Origin: [Clostridium] colinum
GTDB taxonomy: Bacteria; Bacillota; Clostridia; Lachnospirales; CAG-274
Assembly: GCF_940677205.1 (NCBI RefSeq)
Contig: NZ_OW712331.1
Location: forward strand, 1,612,001 to 1,676,000
Direction of reading: 5' to 3'
Length of the DNA stretch: 64,000 nt
Shown here: piece after piece, positions 36,130 through 45,907 of the stretch
Layout of the letters: each line of letters opens with the position of its first letter
Numbering within the stretch: position 1 is the first letter of the stretch
Notes under the pieces: generated by a model
What the model saw: only the letters and a program-made list of their open reading frames with translations
Databases searched by the model: none
Told to the model about the DNA's origin: nothing
Position numbers and translations under genes: made by a program

Positions 36130-38754
36130 TTATTTACCGTAGTAAACTTTTAAGAAGATTTCTTTCATTTCACTCATAAGAGGATATCTTGGGTTAGCTC
36201 CTGTACATTGGTCATCAAAAGCATCTTCAACCATTTGGTCAAGAGAATCTAAGAATACTTTTTCTTCAATACCATATTCTTTGATAGATTTTTTGATACC
36301 AACTTTACCTTTTAATTCTTCAATAGCTTTAATAAGGCTTTCAAATTTTTCTTTATTGTTATTACCTTTTAAGCCTAAGAAATCTGCAATTTCTGCATAT
36401 CTTTCAATAGCTTTAGGGTATTCATATTGAGCAAATGTACCCATTTTAGTAGGTGTTTCAGAAGCATTAAATTTCATTACTTCAGTTATTAATAATGCGT
36501 TTGCAACACCGTGTGGTAAATGATGATAACCACCTAATTTGTGTGCCATAGAGTGGCAAATACCTAAGAATGAGTTAGCAAATGCCATACCAGCTAAAGT
36601 AGATGCATCTGCCATTTTAACTCTAGCTTCAACATCTGTTTCACCTTGTTCAAAAGCACGTGGTAAATATCCAAAGATATTTTTAAGTGACTTAAGAGCA
36701 AGACCATCTGTATAGTCTGTAGCTAAAATAGAAGAATATGCTTCTAAAGCATGAGTTAATGCATCAATACCAGATGCTGCTGTTAATCCTTTTGGTTGGC
36801 TCATCATTAAGTCTGCATCAATAATTGCCATATTAGGAAGTAACTCATAGTCTGCTAATGGATATTTAGTACCTGTTGTTTCATCTGTAATAACGGCAAA
36901 AGGTGTAACCTCAGACCCTGTACCAGAAGATGTAGGAACTGCAATAAAGTATGCTTTTTCACCCATTTTAGGGAATGTATATATACGTTTTCTAATATCC
37001 ATAAATCTCATAGCCATATTTAAGAAGTCTACTTCTGGGTGTTCATACATAACCCACATAATTTTAGCAGCGTCCATAGCAGAACCACCACCAACAGCTA
37101 TAATACAATCTGGTTCAAATGCTCTCATAGCTTCAGCACCAGCTTTAGCACAAGCAAGAGTTGGGTCTGGCTCAACCTCAAAGAATGTAGCATGTTTAAT
37201 ACCCATATTATCTAATCTATCAGTAATTTGTTTTGTAACACCAGATTTAAATAAGAATGAATCTGTAACAATAAACGCTCTCTTTTTATCCATAACAGAT
37301 TGAAGCTCATCAAGCGCAACTGGTAAACAACCTTTTTTAAAGTAAACTTTTTGTGGAGCTCTAAACCAAAGCATATTTTCTCTCCTTTCAGCTACTACTT
37401 TAGTATTGATTAAATGTTTAACACCAACGTTTTCAGAAACAGAGTTACCACCCCAAGTACCACAACCAAGTGTTAATGAAGGAGCAAGGTTAAAGTTATA
37501 AATATCACCAATACCACCGTGAGTAGAAGGTGTGTTTACAACAATACGTCCTGTTTTCATCATAGCTGTAAATTGGTCTAATCTTTCTTTACCAACTAAT
37601 GTATCGATAAAAATAGAAGAAGTGTGTCCATAACCACCGTCTTTAACTAATGTATCTGCTTTTTGTAAAGCTTCGTCAAATGATTTAAATTTATACATAG
37701 CTAAAACAGGAGATAATTTTTCGTGTGCAAAAGGTTCAGATGGGTCAACAGATGTAACTTCACCTATTAATATTTTAGTTTCTTTAGGAACTTTAATACC
37801 TGCCATTTCAGCAATTTTGTATGCTGGTTGACCAACTATGTCTGCATTTAATGCACAAGCATTACCTTTTTTAATTAATATAGTATCTTTAACTTTTTGT
37901 ATTTCACTGTCTTTTAATACATAACAGCCTCTATCTATAAACTCTTGTTTAACTTCTTTATAAATTTTTTCGTGAACAATAACAGATTGTTCTGACGCAC
38001 AAATCATACCATTATCAAAAGTTTTAGAGTGTATAACAGAGTTTACTGCAAGTTTAACGTTTGCTGTTTCATCAAAAATAGCAGGAACATTACCAGCTCC
38101 AACACCAAGAGCAGGCTTACCAGAAGAATAAGCAGATTTAACCATACCAGGTCCACCAGTAGCTAATATAATATCTGCATCTGCCATAACTTGGTTTGTA
38201 AGCTCTAAAGATGGCTCATCTATCCAACCAATAATGCCCTCTGGTGCACCAGCTTTAACAGCTGCATCTAAAACAATTTTAGCCGCTTCTATTGTAGCAT
38301 TTTTAGCACGTGGATGTGGGCTTATTATAATAGCATTTCTAGTTTTTAAAGCAAGTAATGTTTTAAAAATAGCAGTAGAAGTAGGATTTGTAGTAGGTAT
38401 AACAGCCGCTATTGTACCAATAGGCTCTGCAATAACTTTTGTACCAAAAGATTTATCTTCGCTTAAAACACCACAAGTTTTTGTGTTTTTATATTTATTG
38501 TATATGTATTCTGAAGCATAGTGATTTTTAATAACTTTGTCTTCTACAATACCCATACCAGTTTCTTCAACAGCTTTTTTAGCAAGATAAATTCTTTGTT
38601 TGTTAGCTGCTAATGCTGCAGCTGCAAATATTTCATCTACTTGCTCTTGAGTATAAGTAGCAAATTGTTTTTGAGCTTCTTTAAGCTCTTTCATTCTTGC
38701 TTTTAAAGTTTCTTCACTATTAACAATAGTTATAGGTTGCTTTTTGTTAGCCAT
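36130..38754 (-). CDS. adhE: Bifunctional acetaldehyde-CoA/alcohol dehydrogenase AdhE
   Basis: 874 residues. The N-terminal aldehyde dehydrogenase domain (about 1-440) reduces acetyl-CoA to acetaldehyde, with catalytic Cys252 in GMICASEQS. The C-terminal iron-dependent alcohol dehydrogenase domain (about 455-874) reduces acetaldehyde to ethanol. Its NAD site is VGGGSAMDAAK, and FANSFLGICHSMAHKLGGYHHLPHG holds the metal-ligand histidines. It assembles into spirosomes in other bacteria. It marks a fermentative anaerobe. The gene has a near-consensus promoter with a Rex-like site over the start (38867-38917), so NADH control is likely. GC-richer codons than its neighbours suggest high expression. 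Confidence 0.97.
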   Translation of the reverse strand: MANKKQPITIVNSEETLKARMKELKEAQKQFATYTQEQVDEIFAAAALAANKQRIYLAKKAVEETGMGIVEDKVIKNHYASEYIYNKYKNTKTCGVLSEDKSFGTKVIAEPIGTIAAVIPTTNPTSTAIFKTLLALKTRNAIIISPHPRAKNATIEAAKIVLDAAVKAGAPEGIIGWIDEPSLELTNQVMADADIILATGGPGMVKSAYSSGKPALGVGAGNVPAIFDETANVKLAVNSVIHSKTFDNGMICASEQSVIVHEKIYKEVKQEFIDRGCYVLKDSEIQKVKDTILIKKGNACALNADIVGQPAYKIAEMAGIKVPKETKILIGEVTSVDPSEPFAHEKLSPVLAMYKFKSFDEALQKADTLVKDGGYGHTSSIFIDTLVGKERLDQFTAMMKTGRIVVNTPSTHGGIGDIYNFNLAPSLTLGCGTWGGNSVSENVGVKHLINTKVVAERRENMLWFRAPQKVYFKKGCLPVALDELQSVMDKKRAFIVTDSFLFKSGVTKQITDRLDNMGIKHATFFEVEPDPTLACAKAGAEAMRAFEPDCIIAVGGGSAMDAAKIMWVMYEHPEVDFLNMAMRFMDIRKRIYTFPKMGEKAYFIAVPTSSGTGSEVTPFAVITDETTGTKYPLADYELLPNMAIIDADLMMSQPKGLTAASGIDALTHALEAYSSILATDYTDGLALKSLKNIFGYLPRAFEQGETDVEARVKMADASTLAGMAFANSFLGICHSMAHKLGGYHHLPHGVANALLITEVMKFNASETPTKMGTFAQYEYPKAIERYAEIADFLGLKGNNNKEKFESLIKAIEELKGKVGIKKSIKEYGIEEKVFLDSLDQMVEDAFDDQCTGANPRYPLMSEMKEIFLKVYYGK

Positions 38755-38866
38755 AAAATTTTCCTCCTAAAATGATATAATATATTTATAATCTAAAGAT
38801 AAATAATGTAAAATAAATAAAATTATAAAACTTTAGATTTTAATATTCATAAAATCCAACATTTGT

Positions 38867-38917
38867 TTGATATTTATTTAACAATTATATTATATAGTAT
38901 TGTTATTTATTTGTCAA
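38867..38917 (-). promoter_or_regulatory. adhE promoter with Rex-like operator
   Basis: On the minus strand TTGACA (38917-38912), 17 bases, TATAAT (38894-38889), both perfect sigma-A boxes. Starting 4 bases later is TTGTTAAATAAATATCAA (38884-38867). Its left half is identical to the Rex half-site TTGTTAA, followed by N4; the right half ATATCAA matches TTAACAA at 5 of 7. Rex represses fermentation genes until NADH rises, and clostridial adhE genes are known Rex targets. Confidence 0.65.
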
Positions 38918-39047
38918 TATAATTTTAAAAAATTTTACCAAATTTAATTTTTTACATAAATTTCTATTTTATAATTATAAAAAAAATTTTTATACATTAC
39001 AAATATATTACAAATTTTAATAAATTGTTAAAAAAAATGTTTTTACC

Positions 39048-39076
39048 TTGAAAAAATAAATATGTTTTGTTATACT
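39048..39076 (+). promoter_or_regulatory. SigA-type promoter of the LCP-glycosidase pair
   Basis: TTGAAA (39048-39053) and TATACT (39071-39076) with a 17-base spacer, 33 bases before the LCP gene. Confidence 0.6.
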
Positions 39077-39109
39077 TTAATTCAATTAACATTTTAGGAG
39101 TTTATACTT

Positions 39110-40195
39110 ATGAAAAATTTGGATATTAAATATAAAAAAAAGTTTTTTTATATATTTTTTAGTATTTTAGGTGTTTTTTTTATAGCTTTATTACTTATAT
39201 TTTTAAGCTATAAATTTTTTAATGCCGAACCTGCTTATGACCCTTTAAAACAAAGGAGCTCTGCTCTTATAACAGATAAAGAAATAAAACAACAATCTGA
39301 GCAACAGTCTAAAAGTATTTTTACTCCCCCTGTTAGAACAAATGTGTTAATAACTGGCGTAGATAAAGCAGAAAATTTAACAGATGTTATAATGGTTGCT
39401 AGTTTTATTAGTACTACTGGAGAAATAAACTTACTTTCTATACCTAGAGATACATACATAAACTTTACTGGTGATAAACTTAAAACTCTTCGTAGTGTAA
39501 ATAGAGGTGCGCCAAGCCATATGAAAGCTAATTCTGTATATGCTTATACTAAAAGTAGTGGTATGGATATTTTAAAAAGTAGTATAGAAGATATGCTTGG
39601 CATAAAAATTGATTATTATGTAAAGGTAGATTTAAAGGCTTTTAAAAATATTGTAGATTCTGTTGGAGGTATATATTTTGAAGTCCCAAAAGGTGGACTT
39701 AAATATAGTGACCCAACTCAAAATTTATATATAAACCTTAAAGAAGGACGTCAATTATTAAACGGTGATGACGCAGAAGGCTTAGTTCGTTTTAGAAAAG
39801 GCTATGCTAGACAAGATTTACAACGAGTAGAAGTTCAACAACAATTTATAAAAGAATTTGTTGCACAAGTTTTAAACAAGGAAACTATTATGAATAATTT
39901 AGGAGAAATAGCTTTAAATCTTATTAAATATGTAGAAACAGATTTTAGTATATCAAATTTCCCTAAATATATGGGGTGTATACAAAATATTAATCCAGAT
40001 AAAATGAAATCAGCGACCTTGCCAGGTTCTCCACAAATGATAGATAATTTATCTTATTATGTTTTTGACCCTAATACCACAAAAGATATTGTTAATGAGT
40101 TTTTCTATGGAAACACAGATCCAGACCAAGAAACTACTACCTCTTCTACTTCTGAAGAAGTTGAAACTAGCTCTAACAGTAAAACAAAATCTTAA
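39110..40195 (+). CDS. LytR-CpsA-Psr (LCP) family cell-wall glycopolymer ligase
   Basis: 361 residues: a short cytoplasmic N-terminus, one membrane helix (about 10-33), then an external LCP domain. Motifs: NVLITGVDKAENLTDVIMVASF, LLSIPRDTYI (the Arg-Asp binding the pyrophosphate), and RFRKGYARQDLQRVEVQQQFI (the conserved Arg residues). LCP enzymes transfer teichoic acids or polysaccharides from lipid carriers onto peptidoglycan. The C-terminal 25 residues are Ser/Thr/Glu-rich and disordered. It lies 24 bases before a secreted phosphodiester glycosidase-like gene, suggesting joint action on a wall polymer. Confidence 0.9.
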   Translation: MKNLDIKYKKKFFYIFFSILGVFFIALLLIFLSYKFFNAEPAYDPLKQRSSALITDKEIKQQSEQQSKSIFTPPVRTNVLITGVDKAENLTDVIMVASFISTTGEINLLSIPRDTYINFTGDKLKTLRSVNRGAPSHMKANSVYAYTKSSGMDILKSSIEDMLGIKIDYYVKVDLKAFKNIVDSVGGIYFEVPKGGLKYSDPTQNLYINLKEGRQLLNGDDAEGLVRFRKGYARQDLQRVEVQQQFIKEFVAQVLNKETIMNNLGEIALNLIKYVETDFSISNFPKYMGCIQNINPDKMKSATLPGSPQMIDNLSYYVFDPNTTKDIVNEFFYGNTDPDQETTTSSTSEEVETSSNSKTKS

Positions 40196-40219
40196 TAATA
40201 AACTAAATAGGAGGTAACT

Positions 40220-43093
40220 ATGAAAAGAAAATTTTTAATATCTACATTAGCTTTAGCTATAAGTTTATCTACATTTATACCTAAAAGTGTTTTTGCAGAT
40301 ACTAATCTTTTATATACAGATAAAGAAATACAAACTCTTACAGATGGACTTATTTATGAAAAAAGTGAACGTCTGTATAAGTCTGGTTGGAAAGATGTTT
40401 ATGTTTTAACAATAGATTTAACAAATCCTAATATAGATGTTGAGATATTAGATTCTACAACAGAACACGGAGTTAAAAAAAATGTAGAAACACTTGTAAA
40501 AGAAAATAACGCTATTGCTGGTATTAATGCCGATTTTTTTGGCTCTGGTAACCCTACTTCTAGTATGGGACAAATAATAGTAGATGGAAATGTTAATGAA
40601 GCTCAAAACTATTATAATGCCTCATCTAACAAATATGCTGGAATTTTTTTAGATAGATATGGTAATGCATTTATAGACTATATAAAATCTAATTTAAGAT
40701 TATATAACGAAAAAATTTCATTAGAGCTACAAGCTAAAAATAAAATAACAGATTTTAAAAAACCAGTATATTTTGATAGAACTATAATAACTAATACACA
40801 AGATTTAGATAAAAGAAGAAAAGACCTTTTTAAAATAGTTGTTGAAAATAAAAAAATTACAAAAAAAGCTGGCGCTGGAGAAGTTGTAGAAATACCTGAA
40901 AATGGATATATAATAGTTATGGACAAAGCTACTGCTTCTGAAAAATTAGCTTCATTTAATGTAGGTGATAATCTTACATTTACAGAAAGTTATAAATTTG
41001 TTTTTAGAGAAAATAAAAATATATCAGAAGTCTTAACTGGTATTTCTGCCGGTGGCGAAATATTAAGAAATGGCTCACCTGTTTCTACAGGTTTGGCTAT
41101 TTCTCCAAATTCTAAACAACCTCGTAGTGCTGTTGGTGTAAATAAAGAAAAAAATAAACTTATACTTGTTGCCGTAGATGGACGTGGACAAAGCGTTGGT
41201 GCTACGCATAGTGAAATGGCTAACATATTATTAGAATATGGTGCATATGATGCTATACATCTTGATGGTGGTGGCTCTACAACTGTTGCTTTAAGAGAAG
41301 AAGGTGAAAGTTCGGTTAAAATAGTAAACAATGTTTCAGAAAAATCTCCTAGACTTGTTCCTAATGCAATAGGTGTTAAAAGCACAAATACTACGGGTGA
41401 TGTCGCTTCTTTATTAGTAAGTATTGATAAAAATGAAGATGATGCAATAATATCTGGATTAACTTATACTTTAAAAGTAACTGGTATAGATGCTAATAAA
41501 AACCCTGTTAATATAGACCCTAATCAAGTTACATTTACTTTTAATAATGAAACAGATGGTACTATAAATGGTAATCACTTTTTATGCAATAATGCAGGAA
41601 ATTTAACTATAAATGCAACTTATCCAAATGGAGCTACTGGACAAGTTACTTTTGAATCTGTAGAAGGATTTAGCTCTATAATACCAAAAGCTAGTAAAAG
41701 TTCTCTTTCTATTGGCGAAAACACTTCTCTTTCTATAGATGCTATAAATAAAGATGGATTTTCTAAAGCAATAGATTCTTCCTTAGTATCTTGGACAGTA
41801 GATAATCAAAATTTAGGATATATTCAAGATAATAAATTTTATGCTAAAGCAGAAGGATTAGCTACTCTTACTGCAACATACAATGGTCTTACTGCCTCTA
41901 TAACTATTGCTATTGGTAGTACCCCTAGCCCTGTTACTTCATTTGAAGAAAACAGAAATTTATTTATGATGTATTTCCCAGCAGATAAAACAGTATCTGG
42001 TGGTGCGGGTATAACAAATTCTGTGGCTTATGACGGGAAAAATAGCCTTTTATTAAGCTATAACTTTAAAGAAAATGTTCCTACCCCTCAAGCTAGTTAT
42101 GTTTGCTTTGAAAAACAGCCAATAATATTAAACAATAGCCCAACTTCAATCCAAATGCAAGTAAAAGGCGATGCTAGTGGCAATATGTTAAAAATGGTTT
42201 TAAAAGATAATAATAATAAAGAATATATTTTACCTATATTAAATGAAATGAACTCTAATGAATGGGTTACTGCAAATGTTGCTATTCCTTCAAATGTTGC
42301 TTATCCTATTAGAATTGATAAAATATATGCTGCTACACAAAGCACAACGGCTAAAGAAAGTGGTACTGTATATATAGATGGAATAAATGCTATGACAAAA
42401 AGAACAGACGGTGGACAACTTATAAATTCTTATAAAGATTATTTAAATCAGCCTATAAGCCAAGTTGCACCTACTAATGTAGAAGAAGATATAAATGTTT
42501 TTGGACAAACAGCAACTAAATCTAACCCTAATTCTAAAACTGTTTTACAAGATAGTATAAACGTTATGAAAAATAACGCTAGAGCTTTAGTTTTTGCAGG
42601 TCCAACTAACTTAGAAGATATAAACACTGGTGTTTCTACTATATCTTGGAATAATAAATACACTACCACTAATACAAATTATTTATCTATTATAAATCTC
42701 GCTACAAAAAGTGGTGTTATGAGAACAGAAAGCCCAGACCAATGGAGATGGCTTCAAAGTTATTTAGAAAATCAAAGCAAAAAAAATATTCTCATAACTA
42801 TGGATAAAAATATATGGGACCAAAATAACAGTCTTAAAGGTGAAAGAGAAAACGAACTTTTACACAAAATTTTAAAAGAATTTGTTGATAAAACAGATAA
42901 AAATGTAATTGTTGTATCTGCTGTTTCAGATAAATCAAATATATTTGTTAAAGACGGTGTTAGATATATTACATTAAATGGCTTGACAAATTCTGACCCT
43001 AATAATTTAAATAATTATAAATATTTAAAAATAAGAGCAAGTGAAAATGATTTAAAATATGAAATTTGTAATGTTTATAATGCAAATAAATAA
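40220..43093 (+). CDS. Secreted modular protein with phosphodiester glycosidase (NAGPA) domain
   Basis: 957 residues with a signal peptide (about 1-26, ending VFA). The NAGPA/DUF2233 domain (about 55-395) has GINADFFGSG, VAVDGRGQSVGATHSEMANIL and DAIHLDGGGSTTVAL, the family signatures. Relatives uncap GlcNAc-phosphodiesters. Next come two Ig/BIG-like segments (about 400-490 and 490-575, SLSIDAINKDG and LATLTATYNGLTASI). A beta-sandwich carbohydrate-binding-like segment (about 580-720) follows, then a C-terminal part (about 755-957, VFAGPTNLED, ILITMDKNIWD, NVIVVSAVSD) reminiscent of a degenerate calcineurin-like phosphoesterase. Only the NAGPA part is firm. Together with the upstream LCP gene it probably trims or remodels a wall glycopolymer. 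AGGAGG before ATG. Confidence 0.82.
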   Translation: MKRKFLISTLALAISLSTFIPKSVFADTNLLYTDKEIQTLTDGLIYEKSERLYKSGWKDVYVLTIDLTNPNIDVEILDSTTEHGVKKNVETLVKENNAIAGINADFFGSGNPTSSMGQIIVDGNVNEAQNYYNASSNKYAGIFLDRYGNAFIDYIKSNLRLYNEKISLELQAKNKITDFKKPVYFDRTIITNTQDLDKRRKDLFKIVVENKKITKKAGAGEVVEIPENGYIIVMDKATASEKLASFNVGDNLTFTESYKFVFRENKNISEVLTGISAGGEILRNGSPVSTGLAISPNSKQPRSAVGVNKEKNKLILVAVDGRGQSVGATHSEMANILLEYGAYDAIHLDGGGSTTVALREEGESSVKIVNNVSEKSPRLVPNAIGVKSTNTTGDVASLLVSIDKNEDDAIISGLTYTLKVTGIDANKNPVNIDPNQVTFTFNNETDGTINGNHFLCNNAGNLTINATYPNGATGQVTFESVEGFSSIIPKASKSSLSIGENTSLSIDAINKDGFSKAIDSSLVSWTVDNQNLGYIQDNKFYAKAEGLATLTATYNGLTASITIAIGSTPSPVTSFEENRNLFMMYFPADKTVSGGAGITNSVAYDGKNSLLLSYNFKENVPTPQASYVCFEKQPIILNNSPTSIQMQVKGDASGNMLKMVLKDNNNKEYILPILNEMNSNEWVTANVAIPSNVAYPIRIDKIYAATQSTTAKESGTVYIDGINAMTKRTDGGQLINSYKDYLNQPISQVAPTNVEEDINVFGQTATKSNPNSKTVLQDSINVMKNNARALVFAGPTNLEDINTGVSTISWNNKYTTTNTNYLSIINLATKSGVMRTESPDQWRWLQSYLENQSKKNILITMDKNIWDQNNSLKGERENELLHKILKEFVDKTDKNVIVVSAVSDKSNIFVKDGVRYITLNGLTNSDPNNLNNYKYLKIRASENDLKYEICNVYNANK

Positions 43094-43104
43094 CTAATAT
43101 AAAC

Positions 43105-43131
43105 AAGGCTATAAATTTTTTCTATAGCCTT
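43105..43131 (+). terminator. Terminator of the LCP-glycosidase operon
   Basis: AAGGCTATA and TATAGCCTT pair around a T-rich loop, 12 bases after the stop codon. It directly joins repeat copy B. Confidence 0.75.
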
Positions 43132-43300
43132 AGGTTGTATACCTTATCTACAGTATCGCAAAAAAATCTGATTTATTTACACAAGGGCTAAAAATCTAAC
43201 TTTTTACACAATACGAAGCAAAACCCCATATTGTGACTAGAATTTTTATACAAAGCATAAAAATAAAAAAATTACTCATAAAATATTTTGTCTAAAGTTA
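43131..43300 (+). repeat. Dispersed intergenic repeat, copy B
   Basis: Blocks in order: a decayed hairpin GGTTGTATACCTTATCTACAG, ACAAGGGCTAAAAATCTAACTTTTTACACAA, GAAGCAAAACCCCATATTGTGACTAG, AATTTTTATACAAAGCATAAAAATAA, and AAAATATTTTGTCTAAAGTTAG. The last four parallel copies A and C. It fills the gap between the glycosidase gene and pnp; the rest up to 43429 is plain A/T. Confidence 0.65.
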
Positions 43301-43429
43301 GAAACTATACACTTTTTTATATCCTTTAATTTTTTCTTTTTTAAAAACTATAAAAACTAAATATCATATGTAACAAGTAAAACTAAACTTATAAAATTTT
43401 TATAAATACATTAATAAATAAACTAAAAC

Positions 43430-43463
43430 AAGTGATATTTAAAATTTAATGTAAATATCACTT
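43430..43463 (-). terminator. Terminator of pnp
   Basis: AAGTGATATTTA and its exact complement with a 10-base loop, 37 bases after the pnp stop codon, followed on the minus strand by GTTTTAG. Confidence 0.75.
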
Positions 43464-43500
43464 TTAATTATTATTAAATATTTATATTTTAAACTAATTT

Positions 43501-45609
43501 TTAGCTTAAAGCATCTTTAATAGATAAATTTATTCTGCCTTGTTCATCTATTTCTGTAACTTTTACTATAACATCATCACCAATATTAACAACGTCTTCA
43601 ACTTTTGCCACTTTTTCTTTAGAAAGTTTAGATATATGAACAAGTCCTTCTTTTTCTGGAGCAATTTCTACAAAAGCACCAAAATTCATAATTCTTACTA
43701 CTTTACCTGTAAATATTTCTCCAACTTCTGGATTTTTAACAATTGATTTTATAATAGATAAAGCTTTATTTATCTTATCTTGGTCTGGAGATGAAATAAA
43801 AATTCTTCCTCCATCTTCTGTATCAATTTTATCAACATTTGTTTGTTCTAATATTTTATTAATTGTTTTACCTCTAGGCCCTATAACATCTGCCATTTTT
43901 TCTGGGTCTATTTGTAAAAATGCTATTTTAGGAGCGTGTTTAGAAAGTTCATTTCTAGGCTCTTTAATAGCTTTAAGCATAACTTCATCTAATATATATT
44001 GTCTAGCTTCATTTGTTTTTTGTAAAGATTGTTTAATAATTTCTGGTGTCAATCCATCTATTTTTATATCCATTTGTATGGCAGTAATACCTTTATGACT
44101 ACCTGCAACTTTAAAATCCATATCTCCAAAAAAGTCTTCTAAACCTTGTATATCTGTTAATAAAACAAAATCATCATCTGTATCACCAGTAACAAGACCA
44201 ACAGATATACCTGCCACAGGTCTAGTTATAGGTACACCAGCTGCCATAAGAGAAAGTGTTGACCCACAAACACTAGCTTGAGATGTAGACCCGTTAGAGC
44301 TTAAAACTTCAGATACAAGCCTTATAGCATATGGAAAATCTTCTTCAGAAGGTATAACTGGTATTAGTGCTCTTTCTGCTAAAGCTCCGTGTCCTATTTC
44401 CCTTCTACCTGGACCTCTAGATGGTTTTGTTTCTCCAACAGAATAGCTTGGAAAATTATAATGATGTATATATCTTTTTGATACTTCTAATTCGTCTAAA
44501 CCATCTAATTTTTGAGCTTCACTTATAGCTCCTAATGTAGTAACTGTAAGAACTTGTGTTTGTCCTCTACTAAATATAGCCGAACCGTGTGTTCTTGGTA
44601 ATATATCTACTTCAGCAGTAAGTTTTCTAATTTCTTCAAGCCCACGTCCGTCTGGTCTTTTATGGTCTTTTAAAATCATTCTACGTACAGTTTCTTTTTC
44701 ATATTTATATATAGCCTCATTTATTTTTACTATATATCCTTCTTGGTCTTCACCTTCATATTGTTCTAAAAGCTTTTCTATAACTTCATCTTTAAGCGCT
44801 GTTATTTGTTCGTCTCTAACTTGCTTTAAATCTGTAAATACTGCATTTTCCATTCTAGAATCTGTAATAATATTTACTATATTGCTATATAAATCTTTAT
44901 CTACACTATGCTCTTCATAGCTATGTTTTTCTTTCCCTATTTCTTTAGCAATATTTTCTATAAACTCTGCTATTTTTATATTTTCTTGATGAGCTAGCAT
45001 AATTGCATTATACATTGTTTCGTCATCTATTTCATTTGCACCAGCTTCTATCATCATTACTTTTTGCTTTGTAGATGCAACAGTTAAAGATAAATCACTT
45101 TTTTCTCTTTGGTCTGCTGTTGGATTTATTATAAATTCACCATCTATAAGGCCTACCATAACAGCACCTGTTGGTCCATTAAACGGTATATCTGATATAG
45201 ATAATACAATAGATGAACCTATCATAGATACTATCTCTGGGCTACAATCTTGGTCTACAGATAAAACAGTTGCTACTAGACCAACATCATTTCTATAATC
45301 TTTTGGAAATAATGGTCTAATAGGTCTGTCTATAAGACGAGAAGTTAAAATAGCTTTTTCTGTTGGTTTACCTTCTCTTTTTATAAATCCTCCTGGTATT
45401 TTACCAACAGAATATAATCTTTCTTCATAGTCTATACTTAATGGGAAGAAGTCTATACCATCTCTTGTTTTTTCAGATGCAGTAACAGTTACTAAAACAA
45501 CTGTATCTCCATATCTAACAATAGCTGCTCCATTAGCTAGTTCAGCTACTCTACCTATCTCGACAGAAAGCTCTCTACCTGCTAATGTTGTAGAGTACGT
45601 ATTATACAT
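43501..45609 (-). CDS. pnp: Polyribonucleotide nucleotidyltransferase (PNPase)
   Basis: 702 residues. Two RNase PH domains flank a helical linker: the first (about 10-230) starts GRELSVEIGRVAELANGAAIVRYGDTVVLVT; the second (about 310-545) contains RRMILKDHKRPDGRGLEEIRKL and FPSYSVGETKPSRGPGRREIGHG. They are followed by KH (about 553-615, DPEKMADVIGPRGKTINKI) and S1 (about 620-695, VRIMNFGAFVEIAPEKEGLVHIS) domains. It degrades RNA 3' to 5' with phosphate. I start at the ATG at 45609, 6 bases after AAAGGAG; a 90-base longer ORF upstream has no ribosome binding site. rpsO, often adjacent, is not here. Confidence 0.96.
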   Translation of the reverse strand: MYNTYSTTLAGRELSVEIGRVAELANGAAIVRYGDTVVLVTVTASEKTRDGIDFFPLSIDYEERLYSVGKIPGGFIKREGKPTEKAILTSRLIDRPIRPLFPKDYRNDVGLVATVLSVDQDCSPEIVSMIGSSIVLSISDIPFNGPTGAVMVGLIDGEFIINPTADQREKSDLSLTVASTKQKVMMIEAGANEIDDETMYNAIMLAHQENIKIAEFIENIAKEIGKEKHSYEEHSVDKDLYSNIVNIITDSRMENAVFTDLKQVRDEQITALKDEVIEKLLEQYEGEDQEGYIVKINEAIYKYEKETVRRMILKDHKRPDGRGLEEIRKLTAEVDILPRTHGSAIFSRGQTQVLTVTTLGAISEAQKLDGLDELEVSKRYIHHYNFPSYSVGETKPSRGPGRREIGHGALAERALIPVIPSEEDFPYAIRLVSEVLSSNGSTSQASVCGSTLSLMAAGVPITRPVAGISVGLVTGDTDDDFVLLTDIQGLEDFFGDMDFKVAGSHKGITAIQMDIKIDGLTPEIIKQSLQKTNEARQYILDEVMLKAIKEPRNELSKHAPKIAFLQIDPEKMADVIGPRGKTINKILEQTNVDKIDTEDGGRIFISSPDQDKINKALSIIKSIVKNPEVGEIFTGKVVRIMNFGAFVEIAPEKEGLVHISKLSKEKVAKVEDVVNIGDDVIVKVTEIDEQGRINLSIKDALS

Positions 45610-45907
45610 ATATTTCTCCTTTCGTATCCAATCTAAAATTAATATTTTTATAAATTGTACATTAAGTATAATTATACCACTTTTTATATTTTTAAACAAT
45701 GTTTTTTAAATATTTTTATATATTAATAATCAAATATTAATTTATAGTATAAGCTTTATATAAACTGTTTTAAAAGATAAATATTCATTTTTTTAAGTTT
45801 TAAACCAATATAAAAAAGCCTATTTAATAGCATAAAAGATTATACTACTAAAAATCTGGCTTTTTCATAATAAAAATCGAGTATTTGTTTTATCTTTAAG
45901 TTTGATA
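45610..45907. other. Intergenic stretch between pnp and the DUF2085 gene, with a repeat remnant
   Basis: AT-rich leader of pnp. At about 45846-45912 the sequence ACTAAAAATCTGGCTTTTTCATAATAAAAAT…TTTTATCTTTAAGTTTGATATT resembles the middle and end of repeat copy C, so a partial copy lies here. No ORF with a ribosome binding site. Confidence 0.4.

Noticed and set aside
45610-45699. 30-residue N-terminal extension of PNPase
   Set aside because: No ribosome binding site upstream of 45699, hydrophobic odd sequence, and a strong AAAGGAG exactly before the ATG at 45609.
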